Shown: positions 44,811 to 53,469 of the stretch, piece after piece
Layout of the letters: each line of letters begins with the position of its first letter
Position numbering within the stretch: the stretch's first letter is position 1
NCBI GenBank assembly: GCA_947500445.1
Contig: CANMSB010000001.1
Coordinates: 62,001 to 126,000, forward strand
Origin: an uncultured Flavobacteriaceae bacterium
GTDB lineage: Bacteria > Bacteroidota > Bacteroidia > Flavobacteriales > Flavobacteriaceae
Direction: 5' to 3'
DNA: 64,000 bases
The notes under the pieces: generated by a model
Told to the model about the DNA's origin: nothing
The model's database searches: none
Seen by the model: the letters and a program-made list of their open reading frames with translations, nothing else
Translations under genes and position numbers: made by a program

Positions 44811-46607
44811 CTATTGGGAGTCGTTGTCATTATTGACATCGATATCCATACCTTCTTCATTAATAATTACTTTGTCGATGTTGTTGCCGTTCTTGTCCTT
44901 CGCCCGAATATTCACGCCATCTTCATCGATTTTCATTTTAAAGGATTCCCCATCCTCATCCTGAAAATTGATATCGATACCATCTTCGTTGATGATGATA
45001 CGGCCATCTTCCATTTCGTTGTCATCATCGTCATCTTCGGGGCATTCCTGACATTTGAGCCTACCATCGTAGCCCATCATCCATAGGTTGTCCTCAATAC
45101 GCCGGTTGGTATCCGTATTGGCCCTTACCCTCCAGTTAGCCCTTCCCATAGGGGCTTCCAATTTTAGAAATCGCCCTTGGGGTATATAAAGATCGACCCG
45201 TACTTGCTGGCCTTTGAACTTAAATTGCTCCGTTGCGGTCAAAAAACTGTCGAAGCGCAGCTCATTTCCGATTACCTCGTAATCATAGTTAATGGTGCTG
45301 GCCGTTTCCCGTGCCTCGGATACGGATGCGCCATTGGCCTCTTTCCGTATTTGGATATGCACCATGCTGTCCCGTGATTTCCGTATCCTGAAACGAAGGT
45401 CGTCCGATAGCAGTATGGCGTCTCCCTCGTCAGTGTAGGTTTTTACAAGGTCGTCCATTCGTATCTGTTCCCTTTTGTCCCACAGGTCAGTTGAGGTTAA
45501 ACTCAAGCGTAGCGTGTCCGAAGCGGTCAAGGTATAGCTGTTTTCGGTTTTAACGGTACCCTCGAAGGCATGGGAGGCCGCCTCGCGAACACCCATGACC
45601 ACTAAAGAGATTACCGATAGCAACCATAGGCCCAATAGGGAAAATTTGGCGATGTTCCCGATCGATTTAAGATTGGTCACCAGAATTTTTAGCCCTAGAT
45701 ATAACAGAAAGAAAAACGGGATGCCCACTGCAAAAAATAACAACAGGGACAATAGCCATACTGGCGATTGGGTTACGTCGGCCATTATGCTATCGACACC
45801 GGGCAAATGGATCCAATCCAGGGTACCCACGGTCAGCATACCGATGAACATACCGATGATCACGGAAGCTCCCGTTACGATAAGTATGATGCCGATGAAC
45901 TTACCGAATATTTTGAACAAGAACATGATGATGTCGCCCAGGGTATCAAAAAACGTTTTTCCACTATTTTTTACCCTGTTGCCGACCTTGTCATAGTCGA
46001 CACTTTTAATTTTTTCGGTAACATCATCAAAACCTTCCTTTACTTTTCGCTCGATATTACTGATGTTAACGGCTTCGCCCCGCATGTCCAATTTTTGGGC
46101 CGTGGTAGCGGCTTCCGGAATCAGGATCCACAATAGGCCGTACAATAATATGAAACCGCCTCCCGATCCTACCGTAAGCAATATCCACAATAGGCGTACC
46201 CATAAGGGGTCGATACCGAGGTAGTGGGCCAGTCCGGAGGAAACCCCCGCAACATATTTTTGTTCGGTGTCCCGATACAGTTTTTTTACCCTATTGGGCG
46301 CGCTTTGGGCGGATTGTTTGGGATTGTCGTCAAAAATATCTTCATCGACCATGTAATCTTCGGGCTGTCCCATGATGGTAATGACCTCGTCTACTTCTTT
46401 TTGCGTGATTACCTGTCGTTCGTTTTCCAATTTTTCATGAAAAAGTTCGGCGATCCGTGCTTCAATATCGGCCAAGATTTCGTCGCTACCGGGCGTATTG
46501 GCGAACGAACGCCGTACGGATTCCAAATAGCGCCTCATTTTGTTGTAGGCATCCTCATCGATATGAAAGAGGATGTTGGCTAGATTAATATTTACTGTCT
46601 TGTTCAT
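44811..46607 (-). CDS. PspC domain membrane protein
   Basis: A 598-aa inner-membrane protein. An N-terminal cytoplasmic helical region (residues about 1-105, with the HAAS-like ADIEARIAELFHEKL stretch) is followed by a PspC domain (about 110-170: KKLYRDTEQKYVAGVSSGLAHYLGIDPLWVRLLWIL). Several more membrane helices lie between 230 and 345, and a large extracytoplasmic C-terminal part carries a D/E-rich low-complexity tail (CPEDDDDDNEMEDGR, then DGxxINxxDEDG repeats). PspC proteins belong to the phage-shock/membrane-stress response. It follows the PadR gene by 61 bases. Confidence 0.88.
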   Translation of the reverse strand: MNKTVNINLANILFHIDEDAYNKMRRYLESVRRSFANTPGSDEILADIEARIAELFHEKLENERQVITQKEVDEVITIMGQPEDYMVDEDIFDDNPKQSAQSAPNRVKKLYRDTEQKYVAGVSSGLAHYLGIDPLWVRLLWILLTVGSGGGFILLYGLLWILIPEAATTAQKLDMRGEAVNISNIERKVKEGFDDVTEKIKSVDYDKVGNRVKNSGKTFFDTLGDIIMFLFKIFGKFIGIILIVTGASVIIGMFIGMLTVGTLDWIHLPGVDSIMADVTQSPVWLLSLLLFFAVGIPFFFLLYLGLKILVTNLKSIGNIAKFSLLGLWLLSVISLVVMGVREAASHAFEGTVKTENSYTLTASDTLRLSLTSTDLWDKREQIRMDDLVKTYTDEGDAILLSDDLRFRIRKSRDSMVHIQIRKEANGASVSEARETASTINYDYEVIGNELRFDSFLTATEQFKFKGQQVRVDLYIPQGRFLKLEAPMGRANWRVRANTDTNRRIEDNLWMMGYDGRLKCQECPEDDDDDNEMEDGRIIINEDGIDINFQDEDGESFKMKIDEDGVNIRAKDKNGNNIDKVIINEEGMDIDVNNDNDSQ

Positions 46608-46668
46608 TTTCTGATTGTTTTATGCACCGTATCGTTACGGGATAGCGATCGGCGTTTTTTGTTGATGG

Positions 46669-46998
46669 TTATTTGTTTTGCGTTACCAAATTGGTCGCGT
46701 TCCGCAGTTCGTCCCATGTGGTATCCAGCTCTTTTAGAAACATTTTTCCCGTTTCGGTAAGGGTGTAATATTTCCGAGGAGGGCCCGAAGTGGACTCTTC
46801 CCAACGATAATTGAGCAGGCCGGCATTTTTTAATCTGGTAAGCAAAGGGTAAATGGTTCCCTCAACGACCAGCATTTTGGCATCTTTTAGCGTGCTCAGG
46901 ATTTCCGAGGCATACTTATCCTTTCCGTTCAGAATGGAAAGGATACAATACTCCAGCACTCCTTTGCGCATTTGTGCCTTTGTGTTTTCTACATTCAT
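46669..46998 (-). CDS. PadR family transcriptional regulator
   Basis: A 109-aa winged-helix repressor. The family pattern is complete: AQMRKGVLEYCILSILNGKDKYASEIL, the recognition region VVEGTIYPLLTRLKNAGLL, and the wing GPPRKYYTLTETG. The start at 46998 is chosen over 47073 because homology begins at MNVENTKAQ. It probably represses its own operon by binding the palindrome at 48240-48260, and possibly the small-ORF array near 57.7 kb (inference). Confidence 0.92.
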   Translation of the reverse strand: MNVENTKAQMRKGVLEYCILSILNGKDKYASEILSTLKDAKMLVVEGTIYPLLTRLKNAGLLNYRWEESTSGPPRKYYTLTETGKMFLKELDTTWDELRNATNLVTQNK

Positions 46999-47201
46999 AA
47001 TTTCTTTTTGCTTTTGACGCAGTTCCGATCTCTTCGGTCGCTCTTGCTTTTCTTTCGAGAATGATGTCTGCATGGTTAACGGTTCGTTTTTTGATGTGCC
47101 CGTGCATCGCTTTAACGGCGCTGTTCGAGCGGGCCGCTTAGCGACCCTGATACTGATGATTGATGAATAAACTCCTAGGTAACGGGTGTGATGAGTACCC
47201 T

Positions 47202-47717
47202 TTATTGTTCCGGTCGGTATTGATGGTCATAACTGAGTTCCCGTTTTACCTTCCATATATTGTCTTCCTTTATCCACACATGGGTAAACTTGGCGATATC
47301 GCCCTTTACATAGATATTGTTTTCGTCCAGCGATTCAAAGCGGTGTACACCATGTTGTATGGCCCCATAGAGCACATCTTTCTTATATAAGGGGTACACT
47401 TCCAAGCTGTTCGGAATCAGGATTCTTTTGGACGCTTGCGGTTTTGAGGCATCCCGTTTTTCGCAGTTTTCACGCATGGGACCCAGAAACACGTCCCTAC
47501 CTTCTGAAAGACCGCCCTTGTCGTGATAAAATTCAAAATCTTCCGTGAAAATGCCTTCCAAAGTCGCTACGTCGCAGGTATCGAAGGCGGCCTCGAACAA
47601 AATGCTGTCTTGCTGCATTAGGGTTTGGTACAATTCAGAATCCCTTGCCACTTGGGCGTCGACATTACCAATGGCCATTAAAATTATACCGGACAAAAAA
47701 GAAATGATGGGTTTCAT
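47202..47717 (-). CDS. NTF2-like (DUF4440) exported protein
   Basis: A 171-aa protein with a signal peptide (KPIISFLSGIILMAIGNVDAQ) and an NTF2/SnoaL-like fold. Typical elements are DSILFEAAFDTCDVATLEGIFTEDFEFYHDKGG near the start and FTHVWIKEDNIWKVKRELSYDH at the end, a DUF4440 pattern. Function unknown. The start at 47717 overlaps the stop of the DUF4870 gene by one base (TAATG), implying translational coupling within the operon. Confidence 0.82.
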   Translation of the reverse strand: MKPIISFLSGIILMAIGNVDAQVARDSELYQTLMQQDSILFEAAFDTCDVATLEGIFTEDFEFYHDKGGLSEGRDVFLGPMRENCEKRDASKPQASKRILIPNSLEVYPLYKKDVLYGAIQHGVHRFESLDENNIYVKGDIAKFTHVWIKEDNIWKVKRELSYDHQYRPEQ

Positions 47718-48199
47718 TATTTGATGAATTTTACGGTTATGGGATAGGCAAAGGCCTGCCCCTCGTTGGTTCGGATAACGGCTAAAATGGTGTATACGAT
47801 ATTGACGACCATAAGTGCGGCTTGTAACAGACCGCTGATCCCAAATGGAAGCCACCACCTGCCAAAACGAAAGTCGTCGCTATCGAATCGGATGTTGAAA
47901 CTGTTGAAGTTTTGTAGCCGGTCAAAACCGAGATGCCCAAAATCAAAAAGCTCTGGGAGGACCCCTATAAAAAAGGGAATGCTGGCAAGACCGATGATGA
48001 TGGAATAAAGCAGTAGGCTCAATTGAAAGTTCAATGCCTGCTTCCCGTTGTAATCCACAAACTCGTATTCCTTTTTATTTGCGGTCCATAGTACCAAGGG
48101 AATAATAAAATTCCCGAACGGAATAAAGAATTTTGAGAAGGTTGACGCATGGATCAAGGCCGATAAATTTCGCTCGTGTTTTGATAAGGTATTGGTCAT
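47717..48199 (-). CDS. DUF4870 family membrane protein
   Basis: A 160-aa membrane protein with a DUF4870 pattern: NLSALIHASTFSKFFIPFGNFIIPLVLW near the start, the conserved VDYNGKQALNFQLSLLLYSI motif, and a last hydrophobic helix (ALMVVNIVYTILAVIRTNEG). Function unknown. It is the first gene of the PadR-PspC operon; a promoter with an overlapping palindrome lies 20-60 bases upstream. Confidence 0.85.
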   Translation of the reverse strand: MTNTLSKHERNLSALIHASTFSKFFIPFGNFIIPLVLWTANKKEYEFVDYNGKQALNFQLSLLLYSIIIGLASIPFFIGVLPELFDFGHLGFDRLQNFNSFNIRFDSDDFRFGRWWLPFGISGLLQAALMVVNIVYTILAVIRTNEGQAFAYPITVKFIK

Positions 48200-48218
48200 G
48201 ACATGTTATTTTCTTATA

Positions 48219-48250
48219 CAAATATATATCTAAACAAAGGTACTATGCAA
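48219..48250 (-). promoter_or_regulatory. Promoter of the DUF4870-PadR-PspC operon
   Basis: On the minus strand TATATTTG (complement of 48219-48226) fits TAnnTTTG. A TTG (complement of 48248-48250) lies 21 bases upstream of it. The -7 box is 19 bases from the start codon of the first gene. The -33 element lies inside the spacer of the palindrome at 48240-48260. Confidence 0.65.
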
Positions 48251-48260
48251 CACATAGTAC
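48240..48260. promoter_or_regulatory. Palindromic operator, probable PadR binding site
   Basis: GTACTATG-N5-CATAGTAC is a perfect 8-base inverted repeat, centred on the -33 region of the operon that encodes a PadR repressor. Such placement is classical for autorepression. A related GTAC-N13-GTAC element lies at 57727-57747. Confidence 0.65.
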
Positions 48261-48502
48261 TAAGAATTAACATTTAATTAACATTGTTGGTGTCTGTTAT
48301 TTTTGATACTTTTAACCCGATTTATGCGTTAGAACTTCGTTATGAGGGTCGAAAATGCAATAAAACCGGATGTTCCCGGGTTTGGGCATAGCATCGCTAC
48401 GGTTAAACCCGGAAACATAGTAAAACGCCCGGTTTTGAAGCAGTTTCGCGCCGTAGTAGATTTTCTAATGCATAAAACGGGTTTAACCCAAACAAGCAAT
48501 AA

Positions 48503-48964
48503 ATGACGGTATCTCCGCGGAAATTCAACACCTTTTCTTTTTTTAAATTACCGGCTGCGTGGTGGTGCGGTGTACGTTTAAAATACATCGATAACAAGAA
48601 AGCTATCGTAACCGTAAGGCACCGATGGATCAATCAAAACCCCTTTAAGTCCATGTTTTGGGCGGTACAGGGTATGGCAGCGGAGTATGCCACCGGAGCC
48701 ATGGTCACCGTTCAAATACGGGCCTCCGGAAAACGGATATCGATGTTGGTGGCCAACAACAATGCAAACTTTTCCAAAAAGGCTACCGGAAAAATAACGT
48801 TTACCTGCGAGGACGGCCACCTGATCAAGGAAGCATTGGACGCCACCATTGCAACAGGGGAGGGGCAAACCTTTTGGATGAAATCCGTTGGCGTAAACGA
48901 GGCCGGGATAACGGTTTCCACCTTTAACTTTGAATGGACGGTACGGTTGAAGGGCGAACGGTGA
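48503..48964 (+). CDS. DUF4442 (hotdog-fold thioesterase-like) protein
   Basis: A 153-aa soluble protein matching DUF4442, a member of the hotdog-fold thioesterase clan. Features are AWWCGVRLKYIDNKKAIVTVRHRWINQNPFKSMFWAVQGMAAEYATG, which contains the central hotdog helix and the N/Q polar position often acting in catalysis. It may hydrolyse acyl-CoA esters; the substrate is not known. It is divergent from the DUF4870 operon. Confidence 0.8.
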   Translation: MTVSPRKFNTFSFFKLPAAWWCGVRLKYIDNKKAIVTVRHRWINQNPFKSMFWAVQGMAAEYATGAMVTVQIRASGKRISMLVANNNANFSKKATGKITFTCEDGHLIKEALDATIATGEGQTFWMKSVGVNEAGITVSTFNFEWTVRLKGER

Positions 48965-49050
48965 AGGTGCCTCCAAAATTTTTTGTAACAAAAGAGCGCA
49001 TTTGCTTACCAACAGCTGTTACCTTAATAAAAATATAAAACGAACTTATT

Positions 49051-49848
49051 ATGAACTCGCACGAAATAGACTACGAGATATACGGGGAAGAAATGCAGTA
49101 TGTCGAAATTGAACTGGACCCTCAGGAAGCGGTGGTCGCCGAGGCCGGTAGTTTTATGATGATGGACAACGATATTAAAATGGATACCATATTTGGCGAT
49201 GGTTCCAATCAGGAAAAAGGGGTTTTGGGAAAAATTTTTTCCGCTGGAAAACGTATTCTCACCGGGGAGAGTCTTTTTATGACGGCCTTTTTGAATGTTG
49301 GGCAAAACAAAAGAAAGGTAAGTTTTGCTTCGCCATATCCCGGAAAAATTGTCCCTATTGACCTTTCTGAAAACCAAGGCAAGTTCGTTTGCCAAAAGGA
49401 TGCCTTTTTATGTGCTGCAAAAGGGGTTGCCGTGGGAGTAGAATTTTCTAAAAAGTTGGGAAGGGGACTCTTTGGTGGCGAAGGCTTTATCATGCAAAAA
49501 TTGGAAGGGGACGGAATGGCATTCGTCCACGCGGGAGGTACCTTGGCACGTAAAGATCTGGCCATGGGGGAAACCCTTAAAGTGGATACCGGGTGTATTG
49601 TCGGTTTTACCCAGAACGTAGACTACGATATCGAATTTATCGGCGGTATTAAAAATACCATATTCGGAGGGGAAGGGCTGTTTTTTGCCACCTTAAGAGG
49701 TCCAGGTACGGTTTACATACAGTCGCTGCCCTTTAGCCGATTGGCCGGAAGGGTTTTGGCGGCGCTTCCGCGAGGAGGGAACAGTAAAGGCGAAGGAAGT
49801 ATTTTAGGAGGATTGGGAGATATTTTGGATGGAGACAATAGGTTTTGA
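49051..49848 (+). CDS. AIM24 / TIGR00266 family protein
   Basis: A 265-aa protein of the TIGR00266 (AIM24-like) family, made of tandem beta-sandwich repeats. Recognisable blocks are [25 protein letters not shown] near the N-terminus, [22 protein letters not shown] and [29 protein letters not shown] near the C-terminus, which is glycine-rich. The family is widespread and of unknown biochemical role. No partner gene is adjacent; a low-complexity inverted-repeat region follows. Confidence 0.88.
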   Translation: MNSHEIDYEIYGEEMQYVEIELDPQEAVVAEAGSFMMMDNDIKMDTIFGDGSNQEKGVLGKIFSAGKRILTGESLFMTAFLNVGQNKRKVSFASPYPGKIVPIDLSENQGKFVCQKDAFLCAAKGVAVGVEFSKKLGRGLFGGEGFIMQKLEGDGMAFVHAGGTLARKDLAMGETLKVDTGCIVGFTQNVDYDIEFIGGIKNTIFGGEGLFFATLRGPGTVYIQSLPFSRLAGRVLAALPRGGNSKGEGSILGGLGDILDGDNRF

Positions 49849-50171
49849 TTCTTTGGAAACAGGACGATTAATTGAGTTGTTAGTATTAAGTATTGATTAT
49901 CAAGTAGTTAGTTCCGAGTATTTAGTAGTTATGACCGAGTTGTGAGTACCGAGTACCTAGTACTGAGTAGTGAGTATTTAGTAGTTATTACCGAGTAGTT
50001 AGTAGTGAGTAGTTATTACCGAGTAGTGAGTACTGAATACCAAGTACTTAATACTAACTACTAAATACTGATAAAGTGCCCAACGGGCCTGCCATTGTCA
50101 TTCATTGGACTACACTTTAATTTAAGCTGTTTTACGCTATATTGTAAAACAAACAATTCACATACATCAGC
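49849..50171. repeat. Low-complexity GAGTA/TAGTA repeat region with inverted ends
   Basis: Between 49870 and 50070 the sequence consists of degenerate GAGTA, TAGTA and GTAGTTATTACCG units at roughly 7-base intervals. GTAGTTATTACCGAGTAGT occurs twice in full (starting near 49981 and 50010). The outer parts, 49875-49892 and 50045-50062, are inverted copies of each other (17 of 18 positions match). No ORF is supported. Confidence 0.7.
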
Positions 50172-50825
50172 ATGGATTTTGTTCGATTAACACAGTTCTT
50201 AAAGGACTTACAGCGCAATAATAACAAGGAATGGATGGACGCCAACAGAAAGGAGTACCACAGTGTACGGGATGCCTTCATCCATTGGCTCGATAGCTTG
50301 AATGCTCAATTGGCGACCATGGACGATGGGTACTACGACACCCCTGGTCGAAAAGGAATCAATAGGATCAACAACAACCTAATGTTCCATCCGAATAAGC
50401 CTATTTATAAGGATCATTTTGGAGCGGGACTCGATAAACGTCCCGGTACAGGGGATTTTTATATTGAAATCGGTATCACAAGGGGCATGTTCGCAGGAGG
50501 GCTGTGGCGGCCCGAACCAAAAAAATTACGTAGCATACGCGACGCCATCGATTATGACGGAGAGCAGCTTAAAAAAATTCTGAAAAAGCCTTCCTTTAAA
50601 AAAACCTTCGGTGGGTTGTATGAGGATACCAAACTGACCAATGCCCCAAAGGGATTTGCAAATGACCATCCGCACATCGATCTACTTCGTAACAAAACCT
50701 TTGCCGTGGCCAAGGAATTTCCGATAGAATGGGTATTTCAAGATGATTTTGAGACAAAGGTCATTGCTGTCTACAAAGAAATGCTTCCTTTCCGACGGTA
50801 TTTGAACAGGGCGGTCACCGTGTAA
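50172..50825 (+). CDS. DUF2461 domain-containing protein
   Basis: A 217-aa soluble protein matching the DUF2461/TIGR02453 family: LTQFLKDLQRNNNKEWMDANRKEYHSVRDAF at the start, the invariant GRKGINRINNNLMFHPNKPIYKDHFGAGL core and RNKTFAVAKEFP near the end. It covers the full expected length. No catalytic role is known. Confidence 0.92.
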   Translation: MDFVRLTQFLKDLQRNNNKEWMDANRKEYHSVRDAFIHWLDSLNAQLATMDDGYYDTPGRKGINRINNNLMFHPNKPIYKDHFGAGLDKRPGTGDFYIEIGITRGMFAGGLWRPEPKKLRSIRDAIDYDGEQLKKILKKPSFKKTFGGLYEDTKLTNAPKGFANDHPHIDLLRNKTFAVAKEFPIEWVFQDDFETKVIAVYKEMLPFRRYLNRAVTV

Positions 50826-50991
50826 TAAGGTCCTAAATTTCCTTTTGATATACCTTAAAGGGAAACTATTTGTTAACGCTATTTCAAAGTTAAAATGGTA
50901 TTGCCCTCACAAGTATTGTGTCGCCCGGCCAACACCTAAAATTTTCGCACCAACAATTGTTTAGGAGTAGGGAGCGTGCCTATAGTCGTGC

Positions 50992-52716
50992 TTACTTTTT
51001 TTCGAAAACAACTTTTCCGTTAAAAATGGTCATGACCACCTTGGTGTCCAGCAATTCGTTTTCGGCAACTGTCATCAAATCTTGATCAAAAATGGTAAAG
51101 TCGGCCAATTTTCCTTTGGTGATGGACCCTTTGATGTTCTCCTCAAAAGCACCGTACGCGGCGTCTAGCGTATACGAGCGTAAGGCTTGCTCCCTGGTCA
51201 TTTTTTGGTCGGGTTCATAACCATTTTCCGGTGTTCCCTTTAAGGTTTTACGGCTAACACTGGCATAAAAACTGGCAATAGGGTTTATTGGTTCCACCGG
51301 TACATCGGTCCCATTTACGATAGGAACACCGCTTTTCAAAAGGGTCTGCCACATATAGGCGCCCTCTTTGATCCGTTTTTCCCCTAACCGATCAATTGCC
51401 CAAGGCCTATCGGACGACATATGTACCGCTTGCATCGCCGGGATAACGTTCAAGGCCGCAAAACGAGGAATATCGTCAGGATGGAGGTGTTGGGCATGTT
51501 CAATACGAAAACGATGGTCCGCATTCGCAAGGGATATTTCTTTGAGCGCAACTTCATAACGATCCAATATTTCCCGATTGGCCCGATCTCCGATGGCATG
51601 TGCGCAAACCTGAAATCCATTTTGCAGCCCTTTTATGGCGGTGGACCTCACGAACTCCATCGGAAGCGTCTCATGTCCAAAATGTCCCGGTCGGTCACTA
51701 TAGGATTCCAATAACCAAGCACCTCTCGATCCCAAAGCGCCATCGCAGTTGAGTTTTATGGATCGAATGGTAAGCCGGTTGTCCGGGTCTATTTCCGGGC
51801 CTTTGCCGTACCATTCTTCCAAAAGGTCCTTTTCCCAACCGGTGAGCATGGCGTATAGCCTAACGTTCATAGCGCCCGCTTTTTTTTGTTTCCGGTACAG
51901 GGCTATGGTCTCCCTACCGATTCCTGCGTCGTGAAAACTTGTGATACCGTTTTTATGGCAAGCGGCAACGGCCAAGTTAAAGGCTTTTGTATCTTTTTCC
52001 GGAGTGCTCTCGGGAATGTGTTTTGTAATGAGGGTCATGGCCCGCTCGTTAAAAATACCGGTGGGCCTTCCAAGCCCATCGCGCATGACCTCTCCACCTT
52101 CTATGGCCAATTTGTCCACTCCGTCCTTTGGTAACAGGCCGACCCCTGCAATTTCCATGGCCTTCGCGTTGGCAAAACCGGCGTGGCCGCTGGCGTGCCG
52201 CAGATAAACGGGATTATCGGGCGATACCGCGCTCAGAAGATCGTGCGTCTGAAAGCCATGAACGGTATCTTCGGGCATTTCCGACCACTTGCTATGGTGC
52301 CATCCCCGGCCGGTTATCCACTCGCCGGGCGCCACCTTTTCCACCGCTGCGGCGACCGCATCGATAATTTCTTGATAGCTGGTGGTCTGCAATAGATCCA
52401 AATTGAGCTCATTGTATCCCAAACCCATAAAATGACCGTGGCCTTCTATGAGGCCAGGGGTCATGGTTCTTCCTTTTAGGTCGATCCGCACCGTTTCTTC
52501 CGTGGTGTATTTTTCCGCTTCATCCAAACTTCCCGCGAAAAGAACAATACTGTCTTTGGTCGCTACCGCGGCCACGGTAGTCTGCGTAGTATCAACGGTA
52601 TAAATGGGCCCTCCAAAAATCAATACCGTAGCCGATTCCTTTTGTGGGGCAGAGCATGAACTTAAAAAGAGCAAGACTGTTGAAAGCAAATAAAAAAGAG
52701 TAGGGCGCAGTTGCAT
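50992..52716 (-). CDS. YtcJ-like amidohydrolase, predicted lipoprotein
   Basis: A 574-aa metal-dependent hydrolase of the amidohydrolase_3/YtcJ group, with a lipoprotein signal (LLFLSSCSAPQ), so it is outside the cytoplasm. Metal and substrate motifs are visible: the GHGHFMGLG ligand pair in the barrel, HDAGIG, HAIGDRANREILD, RIEHAQHL and NGTDVPVEP. Family members cleave N-substituted amides or cyclic imides; the substrate is unknown. It is divergent from the NudK gene. Confidence 0.88.
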   Translation of the reverse strand: MQLRPTLFYLLSTVLLFLSSCSAPQKESATVLIFGGPIYTVDTTQTTVAAVATKDSIVLFAGSLDEAEKYTTEETVRIDLKGRTMTPGLIEGHGHFMGLGYNELNLDLLQTTSYQEIIDAVAAAVEKVAPGEWITGRGWHHSKWSEMPEDTVHGFQTHDLLSAVSPDNPVYLRHASGHAGFANAKAMEIAGVGLLPKDGVDKLAIEGGEVMRDGLGRPTGIFNERAMTLITKHIPESTPEKDTKAFNLAVAACHKNGITSFHDAGIGRETIALYRKQKKAGAMNVRLYAMLTGWEKDLLEEWYGKGPEIDPDNRLTIRSIKLNCDGALGSRGAWLLESYSDRPGHFGHETLPMEFVRSTAIKGLQNGFQVCAHAIGDRANREILDRYEVALKEISLANADHRFRIEHAQHLHPDDIPRFAALNVIPAMQAVHMSSDRPWAIDRLGEKRIKEGAYMWQTLLKSGVPIVNGTDVPVEPINPIASFYASVSRKTLKGTPENGYEPDQKMTREQALRSYTLDAAYGAFEENIKGSITKGKLADFTIFDQDLMTVAENELLDTKVVMTIFNGKVVFEKK

Positions 52717-52853
52717 AGGGTGATGATTTTAAAACGTTCGTTGCCGGGAAAATTACGATTAATGAAAGACAGAATCAAACCCAAAGCCCATATTTGTTCA
52801 GGAGATCGATTCCATTGCGCCGTAGGTGTACAAAGAGACCGTATATTAGCACT

Positions 52854-53435
52854 ATGGCAAACAAACGGGTTAGAAATATTGAAAAAGAATTGTTGTCCGA
52901 CAATTGGTATTTGTTGCATAAATACCGTTTTGAGTATCAAAAAGACGATGGCACATGGGAAACGCAAGAACGGGAGGCGTATGACCGGGGAAATGGGGCA
53001 GCGATCTTATTATACAATAAGGAAAAGGAAACCGTTGTACTGACCAGACAATTTCGAATGCCGACCTATGTAAACGGAAATGAAAGCGGTATGCTCATAG
53101 AGGTATGCGCGGGGCTTTTGGATGGAGATCATCCTGAAGATTGTATACGCAAGGAAGTTGAAGAGGAAACCGGGTATCGTATTCATAGTGTAAAAAGGGT
53201 ATATGAGGCCTACATGTCACCAGGCTCGGTAACCGAAATCGTTTTTTTGTTCGTGGGCACCTATGAAGATACCATGAAGGTAAGCGAAGGGGGCGGAGCC
53301 GATGATGAAACAGAAAACATAGAGGTGTTGGAGCTGTCTTTTACCGATGCCCTAAAAATGGTGGAGACGGGAGCGATCCAAGATGCAAAGACCATCATGT
53401 TGCTTCAGTATGCCGCGTTGCATAAGTTGTTTTAG
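52854..53435 (+). CDS. nudK: GDP-mannose pyrophosphatase (NudK-type Nudix hydrolase)
   Basis: A 193-aa Nudix hydrolase, probably cleaving GDP-mannose and related sugar nucleotides. The Nudix box is [22 protein letters not shown] with the REVxEExGY core (here [10 protein letters not shown]). The N-terminal [25 protein letters not shown] block and [17 protein letters not shown] segment are typical of NudK. The start at 52854 is chosen because the upstream in-frame extension (to 52794) has no homology. Confidence 0.88.
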   Translation: MANKRVRNIEKELLSDNWYLLHKYRFEYQKDDGTWETQEREAYDRGNGAAILLYNKEKETVVLTRQFRMPTYVNGNESGMLIEVCAGLLDGDHPEDCIRKEVEEETGYRIHSVKRVYEAYMSPGSVTEIVFLFVGTYEDTMKVSEGGGADDETENIEVLELSFTDALKMVETGAIQDAKTIMLLQYAALHKLF

Positions 53436-53469
53436 GGCCGTTTCCGAACAAATATGACGATGGGATGCG

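Noticed and set aside
49870-50070. CRISPR or tandem operator array in the GAGTA block
   Set aside because: Units are degenerate, about 7 bases, with no spacer pattern.
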